Shown: in pieces, positions 37,309 to 48,759 of the stretch
How the letters are laid out: each line of letters opens with the position of its first letter
How positions within the stretch are numbered: the first letter of the stretch is position 1
Assembly (NCBI GenBank): GCA_037127255.1
Contig: JBANSL010000002.1
Location: 10,460,001-10,524,000 of the forward strand
Length of the DNA: 64,000 bases
Reading direction: 5' to 3'
Source: Persicaria tinctoria
Taxonomy: Eukaryota > Streptophyta > Magnoliopsida > Caryophyllales > Polygonaceae
Notes under the pieces: generated by a model
Database searches by the model: none
The model's input: the letters and a program-made list of their open reading frames with translations, nothing else
What the model was told of the DNA's origin: nothing
Made by a program: the position numbers and the translations under genes

Positions 37309-38109
37309 ATGGCAAAACCACCGGTATTAGCCCTAATCACTCTAATCCTAACTTGCACATCAATACTGCAAGTTGAATCCACCCCTTCATCAAACTCCTC
37401 TCATCCTTCTCCTCCCTCCTCGCAAGTACCCGAATGGTTCGAGGATTGTATCCTCCACTTAGTTTACATGCACCACTCTAAAGACGTCCTTGTTGACCGA
37501 AAGCCATTCACCTCCGAGTGCGGTTCCATCTACCAAAGCAAAAAGAGCCCGTGGTGCACCCCCGACGACCGAGTCCGTAGGTGTTGGGGCGTCGAAACGC
37601 AAGCCCTTGCCTTTCCGACGACGTCGTTTTGCTACGCCGAGGAGGCTTACCCTAGCAACGCCCCGGTTCCATCGGAGGATTTCCCTCCCAAAGCGTCGCC
37701 TTGGGTGCTCCAATCGCTGAGGAGCCTCGCCAACAAGGGACACGTCAAGCCATTCTCGATGTTCGAGGTGCGCTCGAGAGTGTACGGGTCGCCTTATATG
37801 ATTTATATCGGGAGGTCGCCCAAATCATGGAGCTTACAAGAGAAGCTTCTCTCGTTTATCTCGACCCTCCACGGAAGTTCTGTTACAGAAGATTTGGACT
37901 TGAAGAAATTGCCCCAACCATGTCAAGATTACGATTGCGATCTGAATTCCAAGCAGTATTGGATTCAATTGTTTCACGTTTTCAGGAGAAGCTGTTGGCA
38001 ATGGCAGCACACGGATGTTACCGCTCGTAGAGCTCGCCTTCCACGAGTATTTAAATATGATGAACCAAAATTTCCAATACCATATAGACCTCCATCCCTC
38101 CACCTTTGA
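37309..38109 (+). CDS. Secreted Cys-containing protein, unrecognised family, copy 2
   Basis: Single-exon frame of 266 residues, closely related to copy 1. The signal peptide is MAKPPVLALITLILTCTSIL. Relative to copy 1 it has an insertion with two extra Cys (TSECGSIYQSKKSPWCTPD) and a longer loop around AEEAYPSNAPVPSED. Conserved blocks are VPEWFEDCILHLVY, RVRRCWG, KGHVKPFSMFEVRSRVY, LPQPCQDYDCDLNSKQYW and IPYRPPSLHL. The conserved coding sequence in the face of surrounding transposons suggests a functional secreted product of unknown role. Confidence 0.82.
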   Translation: MAKPPVLALITLILTCTSILQVESTPSSNSSHPSPPSSQVPEWFEDCILHLVYMHHSKDVLVDRKPFTSECGSIYQSKKSPWCTPDDRVRRCWGVETQALAFPTTSFCYAEEAYPSNAPVPSEDFPPKASPWVLQSLRSLANKGHVKPFSMFEVRSRVYGSPYMIYIGRSPKSWSLQEKLLSFISTLHGSSVTEDLDLKKLPQPCQDYDCDLNSKQYWIQLFHVFRRSCWQWQHTDVTARRARLPRVFKYDEPKFPIPYRPPSLHL

Positions 38110-38695
38110 TCTTCTTTTTTCCACTTTGATTTTCATCTTCATTTTTATTATTTTAGGAGCAATCTCAGTACAGTTTAAAAGCAACTTCGTTGTTATTGAT
38201 ATAATGTTTCCTTTGAACTATGTTTATCTCATCCATTTTAATGCTATAACGTTTAAAATTAGACTATAAAATTTTAAATTTAATGAATTAATCATATATA
38301 TGATCAATCACCAATCTAATTTCTAATAAAATATAATGTTTCCCGTACCATTGCACATATTTTGTTTTAATTGGTTGAAATAAATTATATGTTAATTTAA
38401 TGTTTTAAATTGAACCAATTAATTAGAGAATAAAAAAATCTATTTTAATTTAATTGGTTAAAAATCCTATAATTATAATTATGATGGGGATCACACCTCA
38501 TCAAAAATGTTTATTCTTTAATAATCAGATATAGATATAGATATAGTTACAGAAATAAAGAAAGAAGATAGATAGATTTAATTATAATCCATCAATTTTT
38601 AATCTCAAAAAAAAAATCTCAATATATATATATCGATGCTAATTAATCTCAATCCGATTCCAATTCTTACTTATCAATTGATGGAAATCGTCCCC

Positions 38696-38705
38696 TATAT
38701 ATAAA
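38696..38705 (+). promoter_or_regulatory. TATA box of secreted gene 3
   Basis: TATATATAAA lies 61 bp upstream of the ATG at 38757, with the same downstream leader as copies 1 and 2. Confidence 0.6.
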
Positions 38706-38756
38706 CCCTAAACTGATCAAAACTTAATCTCCAAAATCCAAACCTAGAAGAGAAAC

Positions 38757-39881
38757 ATGGCAAATTTTGCAAAACCACCGGTATTACTATTACCCCTAAT
38801 CGCTCTAATCCTAGAGTTAGGATCCTCTACACCCCTCCGTGAGACACCCGGTGTGACACAAAATTATTTTAGGTATAATTTCATTTTTAAAAAAATTTAA
38901 AAAATTATATTTATATTCTATACATTTATATTTATATGTCTATAAAATAATTTCTTGAAAAATCAAATTTTAAAAATATATATAATTAAAATAACAAATA
39001 TTTGATAAAATAATTTTTATATTTTTTTAAAACATCATTTTTCATTATGAAAGTTTATAAATATGTGAATATATGTATATAGAATATAAATTTTATTTTT
39101 TTATTTTTTTTTAAAATGAAATTATACCCGGTGTCTCACGGAGGGGTGTAGAGGATCTTGACTCCTAATCCTAACTTGCACATCAATAACGCAAGTTGAA
39201 TCCACCCATTCATCAAACTCCTCTCATCCTTCTCCTCCCTCCTCGCAAGTACCCGAATGGTTCGAGAATTGTGTCCTCCACCTGGTTTACCTGCACCACC
39301 CTAAAGATGTCCTTGTGGACCGAAAGCCATTCACCTCCGAGTGGAGCACCCCCGACGACCGAGTCCGTAGGTGTTGGGACTACGAAACGCAAGCCCTTGC
39401 CTTTCCGATTACACCGGTTTCATCATCATCATCGGAGGAGGAGGTTTTCCCTCCCAAAGCGTCGCCTTGGCTGCTCCAATCGCTGAGGAGCCTCGTCGAC
39501 AAGGGACACGTCAAGCCTTTCTCGATGTTCGAAGTGAAATCGAGAGTGCACAGGTCGTTGATTAATCTCGGGATGCCGCTCGAAACATGGACCTTACAAG
39601 CGAAGCTTCTCTCGTTTATGTCGGCCCTCCATGGAAGTTCTGTTACTGAAGCTTTCTTCGACTTGAATAAATTGCCCCAACCGTGTCGAGATTACCATTG
39701 CGATCTGGATTCCAACGAGTATTGGTTTCAATTGTTTAACGTTTTTAGGAGATGTTGTTGGATTAAGCGCATAGAATATACCGCGACTAGAGGTGCCCTT
39801 CCACGGCTTCCCGTTCATCGCCCCAAATTGTACAAGTATGGTATACCAATTCCATATAGACCACCACCCCTCCACCTTTGA
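38757..39881 (+). pseudogene. Secreted Cys-containing protein copy 3, split by a Mutator-type MITE
   Basis: The ATG at 38757 opens the signal peptide (MANFAKPPVLLLPLIALIL). After 19 codons the gene is interrupted by the insertion at 38814-39164 plus its 9-bp duplication. Coding then resumes at 39174 in the same phase and runs to a stop at 39879-39881. The two parts sum to 254 codons plus stop without any other break, which indicates a recent insertion. The insertion introduces in-frame stops within about 30 codons. Conserved blocks remain: VPEWFENCVLHLVY, RVRRCWDYETQALAF, KGHVKPFSMFEVKSRVH and the end IPYRPPPLHL. Loss of function is likely unless the insertion is spliced out. Confidence 0.85.
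38814..39164. mobile_element. Mutator-type MITE 2 inside secreted gene 3
   Basis: The terminal inverted repeats of about 33 bp (GATCCTCTACACCCCTCCGT as the core) differ at only two positions. The 9-bp target duplication CTAATCCTA lies at 38805-38813 and 39165-39173. The interior is AT-rich. It shares GTGTGACACAAAATTATTT-like sequence inside its ends with the element at 25037. Confidence 0.93.
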
Positions 39882-39899
39882 TTTTTTTTTTTCCTTCCC

Positions 39900-40185
39900 T
39901 TTTAGCAACCATTGATCTGTTTTATTGTTTTAGGAGCAATCTCTTATGTCGAGCAAGTTCAATTTTTAAATAAAATTTTAGAAATTCAATTTCTCAAAGA
40001 AAATTTTAAAAATTCCATAAAATTCGAGCTTAAATAGATCTATTCAATTTTTAAGCGAAAACGAGGTTGTTTAAAAAATGAAGAAACTAGAAGTAAATTT
40101 TAGAAATTTCATAAAATTCGAGTTATTCGAGCTTAAATTGAACGAACCACAAGTTGTTCAGTTCATATAATAGCCCACCTAAAAC
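39900..40185. other. AT-rich spacer, nothing recognised
   Basis: Internal short repeats such as AGAAATTTCATAAAATTCGAG and AAAATTCCATAAAATTCGAG are present. No gene is seen. Confidence 0.4.
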
Positions 40186-40290
40186 CTCAACGTTCCGGAA
40201 TGGCTCACCGGAAAGGAATTGTGGATAGTACACCTAGGTCCCCGGTTCGAACCCCAATAACTGCTCTTTATTTACCAATTCAAGATATAT
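40186..40290 (+). mobile_element. tRNA-derived SINE-like element, copy 3
   Basis: AACGTTCCGGAATGGCTCACCGG (shortened here as GGAATGGCTCACCGG) and CCCCGGTTCGAACCCC give the A and B boxes. The tail CTTTATTTACCAATTC matches the other two copies. The boundaries are approximate because no clear target duplication is visible. Confidence 0.6.
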
Positions 40291-40768
40291 ATAGCTCGCT
40301 CTTTATTAGAGTTGAGGTTGCATTAAACATCATCTTAATTTCTAAAACTGAGCCAACATTTAAATATTTGATGTCTGGCTCTATGGTTTGCTGAGAGGGC
40401 AAAATAGATCAGTAAAGGCATTAATAGCATTACTATTATACAGCAAAATTTTCATACAAATACACACAAAAGAGGGAAGGGGGGTTATAGCTTTTTGAAA
40501 TCACCTATCTCACAAAAGCTTGTTTCATCTGTATAAATATTTTACATACAAACCACCTGAAAAGTGAAAAATACCTACTCTGTAGTTTGTGAATGATGCA
40601 TGGCAAATCAGTAGACCTTACTTACTTACCCTCCAAAGAGAGGGACAGAGAAAATGGCCATAAAATCTAACTTTGCAAAAATGGCCATGACCCTAAACTT
40701 CAGTATTAAAATGAAAACAAAGAATGGATGCAGAACAAGATGATGGACATGGGTATATATTTAAGTCT

Positions 40769-43700
40769 CTACTGTTGTGAACTGAATGAATTTGACTGCT
40801 TTTTATGGAGCCTTGCCTTGAGCTGCCTGATCTTGGCTTCTACCCTCGCAGTGAAACCGATCTTGGTCTTTGTCCGGGCTTTCGAACGCTCCCTGGTCCA
40901 CATGCTGTGGTCCTCCACGTCCTTCTTGCAGTACTTGATCTCCTGGATTATGTGGTGATCCATTGGGTTGAAGGATCTTTGGAAGGCGATGTGGGCGAGG
41001 TATGGCAGGTTGCAAGTGGTTGTAACGACCAGTGTCGTCACCCAGAAGAGTGGGGCGGGGGCAAGGACGTCTATGAGGAGATGATAGGCGTACCCAGACT
41101 TCTGAAAAGAGCCATAGATGAGGAGGAAGAGGTACCACATGGCGATGCTGCCCCAGATGAGGACATGTTGGATCCATGTGAAGTGGCTCATCGTGAGGGC
41201 AATCTGGCAATTCACAGCCCAGATGACGCATGTGAACATTGTCGTTCCCACAGAGGGCATGTCGGAGGTCTGCCCACCCGCTCGGAATGCTTGTTTGGAT
41301 AAGATGGCAATGTTGAGGAAGAAGACGACCAGGGAGCAGTAGATACCGTTGGCCATCCATCCAAGTATTCTGTACCAGTCGAAGAACAGGTTTTTGGGTC
41401 CCTGTTGGTAGAGTGCAGGGAACTGGAAACAGAAAAAAGCGTAGATTCTTGAGTGACCAGGTCAAATCGATAGTAAAGTAAGATGATTCAATGCTCCCTA
41501 TGAAATACGGAGTACTTCATTACTAATTCATCGTTTTAAATGGTTAATGCTTTCCTCTGTTCCCTCCTATCTTTTTGTGATTCTAATAAGATAACATTAA
41601 TGATATGACAGAATAAATGGAAGGTAAGTTTTTAGTTTGAACTTGCCTGTAGGCAAATGTCAGAAGAAACATCTTGTTCAAAAACTCCAAGAGCGAGGAC
41701 AGGCAAAGAGGTAACTATGACATTGAAGGACAAGGAGTACAAATCGTCATAGATTGTTTGCCCAGAAAAGCCCGCAAATGCCTCAAAGTAGAATAGCGTG
41801 AGACCAAATGCTATGTTCTTGTAAAAGAAGTAGCATATCTGTACCAGGCAGTAAAAAGGGTGAATCAGGAAGTGCACATAGAGTCATAGGCATTGCTATT
41901 TACTTTTTGCATAAATCATCAACGCTTAATGCAACTCTCTTACCATCTGGGCAATTCTCTTGTAACACCAGTGTCCATGAACAAGAAGAAGTCTTTCCAG
42001 AAACCGAAATTGTGCAATAGAAAAATCACTTGCCATCACAGCCTGCAAGTAGCTGAGAACTTCATGAGAAATTTGCATACTGACTATTTAAAACAATATA
42101 TTCTCTAGAAGTTCTAGTGAAGAAGCCCCACAAATTAAACTATGAATGCAAGGCATACTAAGACACCTTCATTTTAACAAATGGACTTTCACATCTTCCA
42201 ATAACAGGTGTAATTATTAATTGGTTTATAGTATTAATAGTATTGCTCAAGGTCTGCTTGTCAAAACATGCATCTGCCTTAATGCCTTGCAAGATTTAAG
42301 GCATCCGTTTCAGTACACTCTCACCATATTAATGACTTTTATTATATGCCATGTGGGTTACCTCTTTATGAATTTTAAAGATATTAAGGCATCTTCATTT
42401 AAGCAAACTGACTTCCACAGCTTCCAAGCATAGATTTAATTGCGAGAAAAATCAATTGCTTCATACTTAAGGTCAATTTGGCAAAACATTTTGTGAGAAA
42501 TTAATGTATTTGTCTTCACTCTGATAATGAAAGAGAACATTTTGTTGCAAATGACCAAAAATCACCCAATCAGTCAACTTATTAGGCTTTTTCAGTCACT
42601 ATCAACAATTAGTATGTTTACCATGCAAAAGGCCAAAAAGGCAAATGCCCTATACGGATATATTTCTATTTGAAAAACACCAGGGTCATTAAGGTATTTA
42701 TATAAATACCTCTGGCAGCCTTTCAAACCTACGGAGTATTAACTTACGCTCAATTCATATGGTTTTGTTTTTTTTAGCCCATCGAAACCCCTTTTGCCTT
42801 CTCAAACAAAAACCCTTTCTCTCTCTCTCTCTCCGCTCTTTTTTATTCTTCTGCTCCTTACAATCTCTTGTTGTCCCTAATATATAAGGCAGTTTCCTCC
42901 CCATTAAACACTTTCTACTAAACATATTGAAATTGTGGTCACATGAACCGGTTTAGATGATTCTGGAACATTGATTTGCTGGTGGGAGAGGATAGACCTG
43001 AGTTTTGCTTATGAAATTGATATTTCATACTAAAATAGTTGCATGTGGTTGGTCGCTTGGTGGAACTGTTTTTGTTCCAGATGTCTATGATTTGGTATTT
43101 TGGGAAAGGCAATGGTTAATCAACTGATGTTGACTTTGATAAGGGATGGGGAAAAAATCAAATTTTTTAGAAAGGGTACTGATACCATGTTTAATCACTT
43201 TAACCCACAAGTTCTCCCACGAGTACTTTATTACGTATATTGTATAGATTGACGAGTAAATAAAAAAATTGAAAAAATATCTATAACATTTAATTCTAAT
43301 TTTGAGTATCATCGTATATCCTAATTCTGATGGCAGGAGTGAACATGACTACATGAGCGGAAATGCACTTGAAAACCCGCTACATGTAAAGAAAGAGGCA
43401 TTTTGCCTACTTTCTTCCATGCATTATAAATAACAAAAGTGGAAAAGGGAAGACAGAAATCTTAACGATCTGTAGCATACCTGCATACCTTCTGCCCCAC
43501 TGATGCCCACTCCAATATCTGCTTCTTGAATCATCCCTACATCATTTGCACCATCACCAATAGCCAAGGTGGTTTTCCCAGTTCCTTCCCTAACTAACCT
43601 TGTTACCTGCAGATGCTCACAACAAATAACATGAGTTCAAGTATAGAATAATAGAATATATTAACCAAGACGAAGCGCTAGAGTGCTATTGTAGAAAACG

Positions 43701-46700
43701 CAAGGGCAAAGCATACCAGTGCTTTCTGCTTGGGGGAGACACGGCAGCAAATAACGGATGCACAGTCAATCGCCAGAGTTAGGAAGTTGAGCTTCATATC
43801 ATCCTGTAATGCATAAGTTAAGCTTTTCCCATCAATGATTAAGGCAAATGCAGCATAAGGGTCCTTTTCAAGCTTGATCATCTGAGAGGCATTGGTCATT
43901 TGCAACAAAATGTTCTCTTTCATTGCCTGGGTGAAAACAAATACATTAATTTCTCAGCAATATATCACGTTGTTTCCAGAATAAAATCCTATCTGTCTCT
44001 GAAAGATACAAGGTACCTCTTTGGATTCAGGGCCTCCCTCGTCCATGTTTGCTGATATACAGATCTGCTTCATTCCTTGACGGAGGAGACTGCATGCAAA
44101 TCTGAAATAAACAAAAATAGAGCTTAATGATGCAAAATTCAGGGATATGGACCAAGCAAATTATGTTCTTAAAGTTGCTAATTGTCGTTCATTTGATCTT
44201 ATTTTTTTCTGCAGATGGGCTCTGTCTGTTAAAAACTAGATTCGCTGAACTACACTATTATGAATGTACTAAATAAGAACTAACCCTATATTCACTGCAG
44301 TTTCCATCTTATCTCCAGTGAGAACCCAGAGCTTTACACCAGCCTGGGCTAGCTTATCTATGCATTGTGGTACCTGGAAATTGAAAGCTAAAATAAGCAA
44401 AGCAAGAAGAGAAAACAAAACTTTTATTTTACACACTCGACATTTCTATAACAAATGGCAAATCGTACCCCTTTTTGAAGCTTATCCTCCACAGCAGTTG
44501 CCCCAACTAGAATCAACTCCTTTTCCATCACATCAGCTACCCTTTCTAACATTACCTCTCTATCAGCTCCAATCGAGATTCGTGCTTTCTGGAATTCATT
44601 GTTCCAAACATTGTACTCGTTCTCTTCGAGCTTTTTGAAGGCAAGCGCTAACGTACGCAAACCAGCATCCCCATATTCATTAAGATGTCCGGTGGTGGCT
44701 TCCAGATATGCCTTCCCGTTCTTTGATAGACGCTCAAAAATTATACTGTAAGAAAAACAATATCCGTCCACAAAAGTTTACTGGAGGAATAAAAATACGT
44801 TCACCCATGGCATGCTGATAAACCACCTGATAAAAGCGATTTTTCACAAACCTGTCAGCACCTTTACAGAAAAGGAAAATCTGTCCTTCCTCGTCCCGCA
44901 CAATTACAGACATCCTCTTTCTTTTGCTGGTGAATTCCAGAAGATTAAGAATTTTGTACTCCCTGAAGAAGTAAGTGAGAAAAGAATAAAAAGGGTATAA
45001 GCTTTTATAATGGAAAACCATTAAAGAAAATATAATGCTGATACTAAGTGCCAACCTTTCAACTGGTTGCCCGTAGTAAGGATATCTCTCACGGATGAAA
45101 ACACTGGATTGAGTTCTTTTATAGAACTCAAAGCCAAACTCTCTTGCTGCAACTAGAAAAGCATTTTCGTCGGGAGACTCCACTTCGTATGTATAAGAAC
45201 CAGTTTGCTCGTTCAGTTCTGGTATGGCAGATTGACAAATAGCAAGAATACGGAAGAACAGAATGATATTCTCCAAGTTTGGCTCATTTAACCAGTTTCC
45301 ATTCAAAAGCCTGCTATCCTCAAATCCAAATCCCTTAATCTCATTTTTAGTACCCCTAGGATCCTCAGAAGTTATCACCGATTCCAGCTCAATTTCCGAA
45401 TTACTCTGTTCCAAAGCAATATGCTTGGCTGCAGCAACCTCAACCTCACTGTTACGTGTTCCGTATGCTTTACCCGCAACTGAACATTTTAGAAAGTCCA
45501 TTTGATTGCATGTCAAAGTGCCAGTTTTGTCTGAAAGTATGGTATCAACCTGGCCTAACTCCTCATTCAGGTTTGACGTCCTGGCTTGAGCACAAGTGCC
45601 TGACTCTTCATGATACATTTGTATGTCCTGGTTAATAAAGATAGCTTGGAGAAATTTCACAAACTCAATTGAAACATACAAAGATATCGGTATCAGGTAT
45701 CCATATAAGATGAGTGCAGTAACAAGGTGAACAAGCCCAGAGGATGCTGGTTTACTCGGATCATCAAACTGGATAGCTTTATGAGGTTGCAGGTACCATT
45801 CATCTGGCATCTCATATACTGTCTTAACAGCATATCCAATCGAACTGAGCAATGAAATCAACACAAGAACTGAAAAAAGCAAGTATATAATGCGGTCCAT
45901 TTTTCTTTCGATGCCACTCCTTTTGGAAGGGGATTCAGTAGCATTTTGCATGACTTTGGATTCATGACCGGTAAATATTACCACACCATACACGTGAGCA
46001 GTATTTCTAAGCTTTGAGTCCCTCAATAGAATCTGGCCGGGATCAAGGGGATAAATCTGACGGTCATACTCCAAATTACCAACAAATGTGTAGAGATTTG
46101 GATTGGGGCTTTCACATTTAATCGTCCCACTGAAATCCCTAAAGCTGGCATCATCGTCTAAAGGCAGAGTTACCTCCAATGCCCGCCTTACCTTCAAGTT
46201 TGTCTCGCCATCTAAATTCATAGTCTCCACATAGCAGATGCCATCTTCGTAATCTGAAGATACTAGCAGCAGATCTGCTGGGAAAAACTGATCCTTTACC
46301 ACTTTCAAGACATCTCCAACCTGAACCTCCTGCCATGCTTTTGACACAAAAGTCCCATCCCCATTATGAATATCAACTTTACGGTTATTGACCCTCATAT
46401 CTTGAATAAATCTCCTCCAGTCTTCAACGGCCTCCTTAGCCATAGTAAGCCCCACAACAAGTGCAAGAGGAGCAATCATACTCACAGCAGAAAAAGGAGA
46501 AATAGAGGTGAGTGATAGAAGTGAGGCAATAAGGAAGTAGATGTTGGCAGCACGGCGGAATTGTTCAAAAAGGGCTTTTGGAAGGAAGGTGGCAATGTTA
46601 TATTTGGTTGTTGATATGTTATTTGAGGCATACTTAAGAGGCTTCTTACGATGAAGATGGGGCTGGTTACAATGCACAATGCGCGAATAGACAGGGCTGT

Positions 46701-46806
46701 CATCATCATCAGGGCCTGTTCCATTGCCCTCGAAAACATTTGGCCTTATACAAAATGAATATAGACTGCTATGTCGGATCTTATTCCTTATCCTACCCTT
46801 AGACAT
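40769..46806 (-). CDS. ALA: P4-type phospholipid-transporting ATPase (flippase)
   Basis: Ten exons on the minus strand: 46806-45056, 44962-44852, 44745-44469, 44373-44285, 44101-44017, 43926-43717, 43606-43481, 42042-41944, 41838-41647 and 41422-40769. Phases agree and give 1197 residues, the normal ALA length. Motifs: [30 protein letters not shown] (around the DGET actuator loop), phosphorylation motif DKTGTLT (Asp426), [15 protein letters not shown] and [11 protein letters not shown], then the C-terminal transmembrane bundle ending QSNSFSSQQ. Flippases move aminophospholipids or phosphatidylcholine to the cytosolic leaflet, normally with an ALIS/CDC50 partner. The intron after DICLQ uses a GC donor (CAG then GCAAGT). 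The 1.44-kb intron 42043-43480 holds only AT-rich DNA and a CT run. The leader lies within 46807-47640. Confidence 0.95.
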
Positions 46807-47640
46807 TTGGCAGTCTTTTGCAGCTCAGGGAAATCAATATATCAACACAGGCTCATCAAAGAAGATTCAACTATGAATTCAAATGTCAATTATCACCAAG
46901 AACCCAGAAAGGAGCTTCTTCCGAATTAAGCAAATTCAAGGCAAATTGCACTGAAAAAGACGACCTAAAAAGGGCAAAGGACAAGGTCAAGAAGCAATTC
47001 ACTGTGATGGCATTACATCATATACAGTAGTAATAAAAAATGAGATTTCAAATTCGAAAGGATTGTTCCATTCTTCAACCCTAATTAGCCAGATTAGCAA
47101 GCATCAGATTAAACTAAAAAGGTCAATAAGGGATGAAGACCACAGACGACAAGATAAAAATCAAGAACCAGTTGAAATCAGGCAAACAAGGCAACGTCAA
47201 TGTAGATCAGTAGAGCCCTTGGAGAGACAAATTCAAAGTCAAACTCGAAAAGAGAGGAGCTACAGCTGAATACATTGCAAGAAATCACCATTGCAGCCTT
47301 GCAGGTCAAGAAAACACAGACAGTACGAGAAGAGCGGCCATAACCGAGCTAAAACAAGAAAGAAAGAAACAACACAAGCCGGAAACGGACGATCCTTGAA
47401 ACACTTGAGAAAGTTACAACGAACTGATCAGAAAGCAAGAGAATCGAGACAGTACCTGTCAAATCAGCGAATTCAAGTGCCCGTTGAAGTGGATGATCGA
47501 CAAAAACATGTAGAAAATCCAGGTTGTGTAGATCGTTTGCAAGCTAAACACAGGTAAAGTAGAGAGATCTCAAATTGGGAAGCGGAGGAGAGAGAATCTA
47601 GAGAGAATGCACAGAAGGAGAGAGAAAGAGAGTGAAAACA
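46807..47640 (-). other. Flippase leader region
   Basis: This stretch is upstream of the flippase ATG. It contains the segment 46833-46980 that is duplicated at 9093-9255. A GA-rich stretch at 47570-47640 is a plausible transcription-start region. Open frames here show no recognisable protein. Confidence 0.5.
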
Positions 47641-47744
47641 TCGAATCAATCGACAGGAATTACCACCGGGGGTACTTCCGCACTTCGTCTAATTCGACAT
47701 TTAAAATTATTTTATTTTTTTAGACAATGAATTTAAATAAAGGG

Positions 47745-47900
47745 ATATATTTGTCAGGAAATAGCACCAAATACCACTTTTTCAAAAAAGTTTGTAAAAA
47801 TACCACCGTTTTGAGAAAATTGGCAAAAATGCCATTTCGTAGAAAAATTTGCAAAAAATTGCAGGTTGTTACCCCCCTCCAAACCGGCAATCAGTTGTAA
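47745..47900. repeat. Candidate terminus of a large MULE
   Basis: The sequence repeats AAAATACCAC or AAAATGCCA units separated by AGTTTG or GAAAATT-like spacers (ACCAAATACCACTTTTTC, GTAAAAATACCACCG, GGCAAAAATGCCATTTC). Such repeated near-terminal units are common at plant MULE ends. No inverse partner was found before the window ends. Confidence 0.35.
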
Positions 47901-47989
47901 ATAATGGAAAACAAAAAAGGAAAAAAAATAGAGTAATGATTACCTACCTAGTAGGGGATAGGCCAGGCGGGAAGGAGTAAGTGGTAAAC

Positions 47990-48752
47990 AAAGAGAGAGA
48001 GGCAGTTGCAGAGACGGAAGAAGAAAAAGAGAGAGTTGCAGAGACGGCAGAAGAAAAAGAGAGAGAGTGCGGTTGCGGCAGCGGATTCTTGTAGCATACA
48101 CCAAAGGAGAGAGAGCGGGGAAGTCCATCGTCGCCGGAAAGGACACAGCACCCACGACCCGACGACATACAGAACAGGTACGCCCTTTTACTCTTCTCCC
48201 TTTGGTGGTAGGGTGCGCGGGTGTGGGTCGGGGAAGCAGTGGGTGCAGGGGTTAGGGCAATGGCGGCGTGAATGGTGGGTCGGGGTGGTGGTTATCTAGT
48301 TTGGATAATGGCGGGTGGTGTGGCATGGGTGGTTATCGTGTATGGAAAGGGGAAATCGGTGGTTAGGGTTTCCAATTGGGTGACAGTGGTTATCGGATTG
48401 GGTTAGGGCAACGGTCGGGCAAGTATGGATAGGGGAAAATGGTGGAATGAGGTTCGAATTGGGTGACATGGGTTTGACTTTTGGGTGACAAGGGTTTCCA
48501 ATTTGGAGAGAAGGGTATGTAAATGTATTGTGGTAGGCGGAATACGAGAAATGGCGAGCTGTGGAAATTGGGATATGTGGATGTCATAGGTGTGCTAATG
48601 AAGGAGTAAGAGGTATTGGTTATAATAGGCTTCCGATTAAAAATGGGTGACATGGGTTTCACAGTGAGTGACATGGGATAGTCGGTGAGGTGACAAGGGG
48701 AGACGAATATAAATGGTAGAAGCTGAGTTTGTTCGTGTGATGGAAATTGCAG
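47990..48752 (+). other. Leader exon and leader intron of Ulp1 gene A
   Basis: A 31-bp unit (GTTGCAGAGACGGMAGAAGA) is tandemly repeated at 48006-48065. The leader exon ends AACAG at 48177, before GTACGC. The acceptor TTGCAG ends at 48752. The intron contains at least five GTGACAYGGG-like motifs. Confidence 0.55.
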
Positions 48753-48759
48753 GAGACAA

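Noticed and set aside
34253..38109. Assignment of the secreted family to prolamin-like/ECA1 or lipid-transfer proteins
   Set aside because: The Cys spacing lacks the CC and CxC pattern of those families and the proteins are too long. No assignment is justified.
40805..41302. A 165-codon plus-strand frame
   Set aside because: It lies wholly antisense to the last exon of the flippase, whose protein reading is unmistakable.
42043..43480. A separate gene in the large flippase intron
   Set aside because: Only short frames without domains are present, and the exon phases on both sides show it is one intron.
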